A stretch of 64,000 nt of DNA from Chlorops oryzae (taxonomy: Eukaryota > Arthropoda > Insecta > Diptera > Chloropidae). Below the pieces are notes generated by a model. The model did no database searches. It was not told the origin of the DNA and saw only the letters and a program-made list of their open reading frames with translations. Made by a program: the position numbers and the translations under genes. Location: the NCBI GenBank assembly GCA_020466095.1, contig CM035808.1, positions 19,767,272 through 19,831,271 on the forward strand, read 5' to 3'. Shown here piece after piece: positions 58,283 to 64,000 of the stretch; positions within the stretch are counted from its first letter, which is position 1, and each line of letters opens with the position of its first letter.

Positions 58283-58417
58283 GGCCTGATTATGTATTCC
58301 GACGGATCGAATCCGTTCGGATTTTCACATTTTTATGAATGACAAAATTCTTTTTCATTCATAAAAATTTGAACAATCCGAACGGATTCGATCCGTCGGA
58401 ATACACAATCAGAGGCC
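58283..58417. mobile_element. Foldback MITE with 60-bp arms
   Basis: The arms GGCCTGATTATGTATTCCGA...CGGATCGAATCCGTTCGGAT and their inverse are nearly identical over about 60 bases, separated by a short loop. Related flanks TTTATTTG and ATTATTTG could be an imperfect 8-bp duplication. It ends 32 bases before the last raskol exon, inside the branch-point/acceptor region. Confidence 0.78.
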
Positions 58418-58449
58418 GATTATTTGAAATATATTTCTATAAAATACAG

Positions 58450-58675
58450 TCTTATAACCATGGAGGAGGAACTGCGTCGCGAACAGTTGAAAATGTCGCT
58501 TGCGCTGTCGCACAAGCAACGAGTGATCGAGGAACAAGGACAACAGATAGCAGCACTCGATGCCGCCAACAGTCGTCTCCTCAGTGCACTCACCACGCTG
58601 AGACAACGGTTCGAAAATCAACAACAACAACAGCAGCAGCAACAGCCACAAACACAATCAGCGACACAAGAATAG
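58450..58675 (+). CDS. raskol last coding exon: C-terminal coiled coil
   Basis: Acceptor AAAATACAG, stop TAG at 58673-58675. Residues 2176-2249. The junction reads [20 protein letters not shown], then [36 protein letters not shown]. This parallels the vertebrate C-terminal helix (RL..VEEELRR, K..II..Q..RI..LD.AN.RL..AL..). The helix mediates oligomerisation in SynGAP. A polyQ run and QTQSATQE end the protein. Confidence 0.95.
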
Positions 58676-59250
58676 GCTAAAAAAAAATCGCATTATTAAA
58701 AGAAAAAATGTTTTTAATCGCAGCAAACGAACAATCAACTCAAGTCTTTGTGCACAGTCTCCAAAAAAGAAAAATTAAAAAAAAAAATTGTGGTCAAAAG
58801 GAAGTCACACTTCTCGCTTTCTAGTATTTTAAGCCATTTTGAGCTATTTATGATAAAGAAAGAAAAAACAGGAAACACAGTAGAAAATACGATAACGTTT
58901 TAAAACAAAAAACTTCTATTAAAATATGAGAAGGTCGCGAAAAAATTTTAAATATTTTTAAAATAGAAAACCAACTTTCATAGTCATAAGCAAACACACA
59001 CACACACAAAGGCGCATAATGCTGACACACTGAGAAAAAATTATTCAAATAATTTCACCGGAAGTGTTGAAAAAGCGCAAAAAGTTTTACCAAAGTTTAC
59101 ATTTCTGTTTAAAATAAAATTAAAATAAATCATTAAAAAAAAAACAGGGGAACGGGTCATTCCTAGTGAAACGGAATGGAAAGTTCCATTCTTGGCCAAG
59201 AAGGCGTTTCGCCGGATACCCAAAAATTATATAAATAAAATAAGCTACAT
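58676..59250 (+). other. Probable raskol 3' UTR
   Basis: A-rich sequence directly after the stop, lacking coding features. The extent is set by the nearest plausible polyadenylation signals and is approximate. Confidence 0.45.
59113..59129 (+). terminator. Candidate polyadenylation signals
   Basis: Two AATAAA hexamers, at 59113-59118 and 59124-59129, lie 440-455 bases past the stop codon. Further AATAAA copies near 59234 are alternatives. AT-richness makes chance matches likely. Confidence 0.35.
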
Positions 59251-59504
59251 ATGTATTATTATTTTTTTAAATTGTTTATTTCGATATTTTATTGTTATAT
59301 TTTTAAACTTTAAACTTTGTGCATGTGAAGTTTTTAAGCAAGTGAATATGTGTTTTTTTTATTTTTATTATTGATTAATCAAACATAATTTATGATTGCA
59401 TATTATTAGGGTAAGAAAATAACTTAATTTTAAAAATAATATAAAAAATAAATAATAAATATTTATAAACAAAAGAAGCTTGGATTTTTTATTGACTCGA
59501 GTGG

Positions 59505-59856
59505 AAGAGTTAGGAGAATTGGGAGAATCAATGGAGAGAATCAAAATTGGGAGAATCAAAATTGAGAATCAAAATTGGGAGATTCAAAATTGGGAGAATC
59601 AAAATTGGGAGAACAAAATTGGGAGAATCAAAATTGGGAGAATCAAAATTGGGAGAAGCAAAATTGGGAGAATCAAAATTGGGAGAAGCAAAATTGGGAG
59701 AATCAAAATTGGGAGAATCAAAATTGGGAGAATCAAAATTGGGAGAATCAAAATTGGGAGAATCAAAATTGGGAGAATCAAAATTGGGAGAATCAAAATT
59801 GGGAGAATCAAAATTGGGAGAATCAAAATTGGGAGAATCAAAATTGGGAGAAGCAA
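59505..59856. repeat. 15-bp minisatellite, unit AATCAAAATTGGGAG
   Basis: About 22 head-to-tail copies, the later ones almost identical, with AAGC/AATC variants. Because 15 is a multiple of three and the unit lacks stops, three frames stay open (NWENQ, ESKLG and RIKIG repeats on +), plus LPILI repeats on the minus strand. These are artefacts of periodicity; no gene is supported. Confidence 0.95.
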
Positions 59857-60600
59857 ATCATTGTAATCCAAGGGGCGCATTACGTAATTTATATTGCCGT
59901 CTGAACATAGCATTAGTTCCGTGTGCTCTTTTCAAAAAAAGTCTCCCTAAATGCAACCATGTAATAATGGCCACCTTATAAACATACCTTTAAAATACTG
60001 GTTGACAGGCGAATTTCTAATCGGAAAAAATGAGGAGCCAAGTTTATGGCTGTGAACTTAGCTAACCGGTATTTCCTCATACAAGCACCCGTTTTCGAAA
60101 ACCAATTGAGACTTTTAAGAGTAAATTTACTTCTGTAAGAGAAAAATTACCTCGAAGAGAAATAAAAAATCAATGTGAAAAAGAAAACATTTCAGAACAT
60201 GAGGTCGTTGAACTTGCGTTCAGTTGATTATTACGATACAAAATAAAAAAAGGAACAACAAAAACAAAAACAAAAACAACCAAACAAACTCAAAGATACG
60301 CAATTTCATGAGCGACAGATGGTTTTATAACAATTTTTAATTTATTGTACGCAATTATTTCTGTTAACAAATGGGCAATTTAGGAAAAACAATAAAATCC
60401 GAAAATAAATGAAAATATCAAAATACTGAATGAAAATTGAATAAAAGAATTATTTTTGGATTTTTTATTCATACCATTTCGGTCGGACGTTTCGAGTCAA
60501 AGTTAAATAAAGTTCGATTTCCTTTTCCATTCATTTTTTCAGAAATTTCCTAACCGCTTAACCTTACGCTGTTGTTTTTGTTGCTCTTGTAGCTGCTGTT
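59857..60600. other. Intergenic, no recognisable element
   Basis: AT-rich sequence between the minisatellite and the next gene's putative leader. Nothing supported. Confidence 0.45.
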
Positions 60601-62164
60601 ATTGTTGTTTGCGTTGTTGTTGTTGTTGCCGCTAATGTGAACGAACTTTTCTCTTATTGTTTTTGTTTTTACGCTTTGATGCAATTCTCACTCGCTGCCT
60701 CTCGCTCTCTTAGTTGGTTGTTCGCTCGCTCAGTGGACTCACTATTTTCATACTTGTTTCTGCTTTGGTCAAAACGTCGTCAAAACGCGGAAAACACGCT
60801 CGTAAGGAAATTCAATTTTGAGTGATTTTGTGTTGTTTCCTCAACGAAAAACACGTAAAAAAAAACGAAATAAATATTTCGAAAGAAAATTTAAACACAT
60901 TTTTTCATTCAATTGTGTGCAAACAGCAAAAACGAAACAAGTGCAATTCGGTCTTCGAGAGCACGGTGTAACGGTGAAGTTGTTGTTGTTGTTGGTTTTT
61001 TGCGAGGAAATTCCATAACTAAAAAAAAGGGTTTTGCAATGTACAATTAAAACGAAATAATATTAAAAAAAAAAAAAAAACAAGGAAAAGTCATGCAACT
61101 TTCCGACTATTCAACCAAGGCCTCATTGATAAAACATTGAGTGCATTCGTCGAGTTTGAGTGGAATTTAAAGAATTTTTCATTCATGAAAAATTCAAGTC
61201 AATTTCAAGTATTTTCGAGTGCTTCACGAAAATTTAAAAAATTCAAAAAAATATAGGTATGCACCTACCTGTGCACCGAAGAAAACAAGTCGCGCTTAAG
61301 AAACGTGCTTGAAGCAACAATAACAACATTGAAAGCACTCAATCCAACGAAGACTCGATTGCCGAAAACTGTAACTATTTTCAAAGTGTAACTCAAAATT
61401 TTATTAAATCTCGTTGAGAAACAAAATGAAAATCCTATAAAACAAACAAGGCAAATATGTTAGTTAATCTGCAGCCAACTTCTGTGTGCATTTTCAATAG
61501 TCAGATCTCAAAAACTAGAATATTGATTGTGCCTCAAATGAACCACATGCAGACCTAAAATACATTGAAAGAAAAGTTCATTCGAAGAAACATCAAAAAA
61601 AAAAAAAAAAATCAAAATAAATTGTGTAAATAAAAAATAATCGGAAAATAATTTAAATTAATGCATTGAATTAGTTACTTGTAAATATAGCTCAAAAAGA
61701 AAACCAAAATTGGAGAACAAGTTAAGAAAAATATCTTTAAACGAATAATAATAATATTAAATAAATAAAAAAAAAATATCGCTAAGAAAGAAATTGTGTA
61801 AAAATCGTAGTAAATTCCTCGATACCCGATCGTGTGTTCAATTAGCCTAAGTTTTAAAATAATAATTTTCATAAAGGCCACTCAAAAGTGTCAAGGAAAT
61901 AATCGGAATTAACAAGGCTTTAAAGAAATTTCGATAAAAGTGTTTGTGTGAAAAAGAGGAAGAAGAGAGCTGAAGATTTCTCAAGCTCCTTAGTAATCGA
62001 TAATACAAAAAAAAAAATAAAAACATAAATAGCCAAGACTATGTGCTGCATCTTGAAGGAAAATATAATAAACATCGAGCAGTGAAGAAAAACAGTAACG
62101 AAAACTTTGGATTATTTAAACGCGAAATCGTCTCAAAAATGGATTTTTATGGATTTATTCTCAA
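60601..62164 (+). other. Candidate promoter and long 5' leader of a second gene
   Basis: A GTT-rich stretch at 60590-60640 is followed by CTCGCT repeats with an initiator-like TCAGTG at 60729. Then comes 1.4 kb of A-rich leader-like sequence with no long frame, ending at the short coding exon 62165-62199. Strand and extent are inferred from that exon and from its donor. The transcription start is a guess. Confidence 0.35.
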
Positions 62165-62171
62165 ATGGTGA
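62139..62171 (+). promoter_or_regulatory. Upstream ORF overlapping the second gene's start
   Basis: ATG in good context (CAAAAATGG) opens a 10-codon frame M-D-F-Y-G-F-I-L-K-W ending TGA. The TGA overlaps the next ATG region (62165) in another frame. Same arrangement as at the raskol start. Confidence 0.35.
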
Positions 62172-62199
62172 CAATGCCGTTTTTTAAAAGACATACAAG
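62165..62199 (+). CDS. Candidate first coding exon of an unidentified gene (partial)
   Basis: It reads MVTMPFFKRHT followed by the first two bases of a Lys/Arg codon, AG|GTGAGT at 62199/62200. Either ATG 62165 or ATG 62174 (ACAATGC, good context) could start. It sits at the end of a long stop-rich, leader-like region, and the donor is strong. The rest of the gene lies beyond 64,000. I do not recognise the protein from 11 residues. It could also be an alternative first exon of a gene spanning the region. Confidence 0.4.
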
Positions 62200-62263
62200 G
62201 TGAGTGGAAATTATTCAAAAAACTTTTAACCCTAGAATGAATCGATAAACTTTATTTTTTTAA

Positions 62264-62812
62264 CCCTCTGCAGCTGATGCCGTAGTCTAGCAGACCCCGC
62301 TAAATAGACAATTTTGCTAGCTTTTGTCAAATTAGAAGTTACGATCATAGTTCTCCTTAAAAAAATGCCTTTTGTTTCAAATTTTGATCCTTTTTTGGCT
62401 TTAAAAATTGTTTGCTCTTATAAGAAATAAGGCCAAGATCGCGCCAGTAGGGAATCTCAAGAAAAAAATCAGCTTAGAGATGAGACGTCTGTTAGACCCC
62501 ACGTCAGCTATATTGTTAAAATTAAACAACGTCAGCTGCAGAGGGTTAAACAGCTGATGTGGTCGAATTTTAACATCATGACTGATGTGGGGTCTTAACA
62601 GACCTCTCACCTCTAAATCGATTTCACTTTTAAAATTCCTGAATGGCGCAATCTTGGCTTTATTTCTTATAAGAGCAAAAAGATTTCAAGCCAAAAAATG
62701 AAATATGAAAATATGAAAAAATGAATTTGTTCAGAGATCACAAGGGTCGTAAAAGCACACAAGGTTTTCTGTTTTGCGGGGTCTGTCAGACTACGAAGTC
62801 AGCTGCAGAGGG
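62264..62812. mobile_element. TTAA-flanked foldback element, 549 bp (tandem inverted pair)
   Basis: TTAA at 62260-62263 and 62813-62816 encloses CCCTCTGCAGCTGA and the inverse TCAGCTGCAGAGGG. A further internal CAGCTGCAGAGGG plus TTAA at 62543-62549 means 62264-62545 is itself a complete CCC...GGG unit. The rest is an inverted partner: AAATAAGGCCAAGAT and GCGCCAGTA at 62426 mirror GGCGCAATCTTGGCTTTATT at 62645. Related to the remnant at 20428-20559. Sits in the first intron of the putative second gene. Confidence 0.78.
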
Positions 62813-62816
62813 TTAA

Positions 62817-63064
62817 CCCCTTAACGTTTCCCACATAAGTTTAACGACATCGTATAAAAATGGTTTTATAGGAAATGTCATAAATCGTTAAAATAATCTG
62901 GGGACAAATTTGTCCCTTATATGCTTTTCAGACGTACAACGAAATCTCGGGATTTCAGAAAATTTTCGAACAAATTTGACATTTGAAATCCAGGCGATTT
63001 CAATTTTGTTCTGAAATCCCGAGATTTCGTTGTACGTCTGGAAAGCATATTATGCGTAAGCGGG
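62817..63064. mobile_element. TTAA-flanked foldback element with a perfect internal hairpin
   Basis: Bounded by TTAA at 62813-62816 (shared with the previous element) and 63065-63068, with CCCCTTAACG and the weak inverse CGTAAGCGGG as ends. Inside, CAGACGTACAACGAAATCTC...GGGATTTCAGAA at 62930 is repeated perfectly as the inverse ending near 63044, giving a 33-bp-plus stem with a loop of about 50 bases. Confidence 0.7.
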
Positions 63065-63068
63065 TTAA

Positions 63069-64000
63069 AGGTAGAAAATCAAGCATAAAATATGGTAGCT
63101 TCGTTCATTTTTATAAGATTAAATTAGGACTTTGTATTTGTCGATACGATGAAGGTTATCTTTATAAGGGGTAATTTTAAGTCCATCGTTTTCTTACTTT
63201 TTAAGGTATATGTTATATCCCCTGGAAGTTTCAAAACAAGGTCAAAATCTTCTTTCCTTTTGAAATCTACAAATGAAAATTTCGTATCTCCAAAGTTTCC
63301 TCTAATGACTAGAAATTTCTCTTAGTTTAGAGGAGACTATCCCAACTTAGCAACCGTGACTTCTAGGTAGTTTTTTTTTTGGTTCTGTTTTAGCTTTTTC
63401 AAATCTGACTGAAGCCTGGAGCACGCGACATAAAAAAGGCGAAGCACATTTACGGTTCTGACGTCAGTTCATTGTCGTAATCTCCAGTTCTAGTTCCTAT
63501 AACGCAGTACCTAAGATTTAAAGTTTGAAGACTTTTCTAATTGGAGAATTATAGGATTGATTGAAATTATTCAATGTGGCTACGGGGTTTTTTAGTAATC
63601 TTTATGGACAGGAACGTATATTATCGGGCACTGATGGAAAGGCAAAAATTTGGGCATATTTGTTCGATACTCATGCCTGTTGAGAGGTTGTTGCGGGCGT
63701 GCAAAATAAATTCAAATATATATATCGGGTATTACGGAAGGGGCTTTTCATGTATTACAAAACCATGGAAAGTGACTATCTTCTCGTGTTTCCTTGCGAT
63801 CTCTCTCATTTCGGAGGGGATTGAACCCCAAAACACAACTCCCAGTATTCACCACCGATCCTATCTAGTTCTTACTATATTTCAAAAATCGAATGAGAAT
63901 ATTTTCATCATCTTACAAAAAATGAATTGTTTGAGCTTTACAGTAGGTAATATTTTTAATTAACTTACACTTAACCCTTGTGCTTCTAATGTTCCATTTC
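63069..64000. other. Putative intron of the second gene, no recognisable element
   Basis: The 129-codon frame at 63574-63963 has no motif, starts in T-rich sequence and is not flanked by good splice sites. No gene is called. Confidence 0.4.

Larger units (their letters stand above)
57273..58449 (+). other. Last raskol intron (1177 bp), repeat-filled
   Basis: It holds a 15-bp minisatellite, an inverted copy of the GGTACCC repeat and a near-perfect hairpin, listed separately. No additional exon is needed: phases of the flanking exons join cleanly (CG|T giving Arg). Confidence 0.85.

Noticed and set aside
59505..59856. CRISPR-like array
   Set aside because: Units are contiguous with no unique spacers, and the host is a eukaryote.
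59480..59981. Several overlapping 100-144-codon frames in the 15-bp array
   Set aside because: Period of 15 without stop codons keeps frames open on both strands; no promoter, splice or homology support.
63574..63963. 129-codon plus-strand frame near the window end
   Set aside because: No motif or clear splice sites; composition matches surrounding intron.

Overview
The window is AT-rich eukaryotic DNA from a higher fly, most likely a tephritid-type or related schizophoran dipteran. The evidence is a fly RasGAP gene with 66-73 bp introns in its 3' half, CAX-codon (Gln/His) runs, mariner and DINE-1/mini-me-like elements, and recursive-splice motifs in a very long intron. Species assignment is inference.

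One gene dominates: the orthologue of Drosophila raskol (SynGAP/DAB2IP/RASAL2 family RasGAP), on the + strand from about 6.9 to 58.7 kb. I assembled seven exons with matching phases: 6969-9306, 50107-50230, 53004-53131, 53200-54390, 54457-56904, 56978-57272 and 58450-58675. They give a 2249-residue protein: a long disordered Ser/Thr/Asn N-terminus, a basic SynGAP-family linker, a divergent PH region, a C2 domain, a RasGAP domain with intact arginine finger and FLR motif, a long Gln/His/Asn-rich region and a C-terminal coiled coil. A second, phase-compatible first exon at 46055-46166 encodes a 37-residue start with a transmembrane segment. This predicts a 1507-residue membrane-anchored isoform.

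The 40.8-kb first intron (9307-50106) has two candidate recursive-splice (ratchet) sites, at 15284/15285 and 41075/41076. It is also full of transposon remnants: DINE-1/mini-me-like repeats with GTCT runs, tRNA-derived SINEs, pogo/Tigger-like MITEs with TA duplications, TTAA-flanked piggyBac-like MITEs, hAT elements with 8-bp duplications, and a decayed mariner. The densest part is 24.8-29.4 kb, where a TTAA-type element has been hit by four other insertions, one of which carries the mariner. One of these has six copies of a 14-bp motif.

Downstream, 59.5-59.9 kb holds a 15-bp tandem array. The stretch 60.6-62.2 kb looks like the long 5' leader and first short coding exon (62165-62199, donor GTGAGT) of a second, unidentified + strand gene whose remainder lies beyond the window. 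The window ends in back-to-back TTAA-flanked foldback elements. No rRNA, functional tRNA, CRISPR or prokaryotic operon was found.
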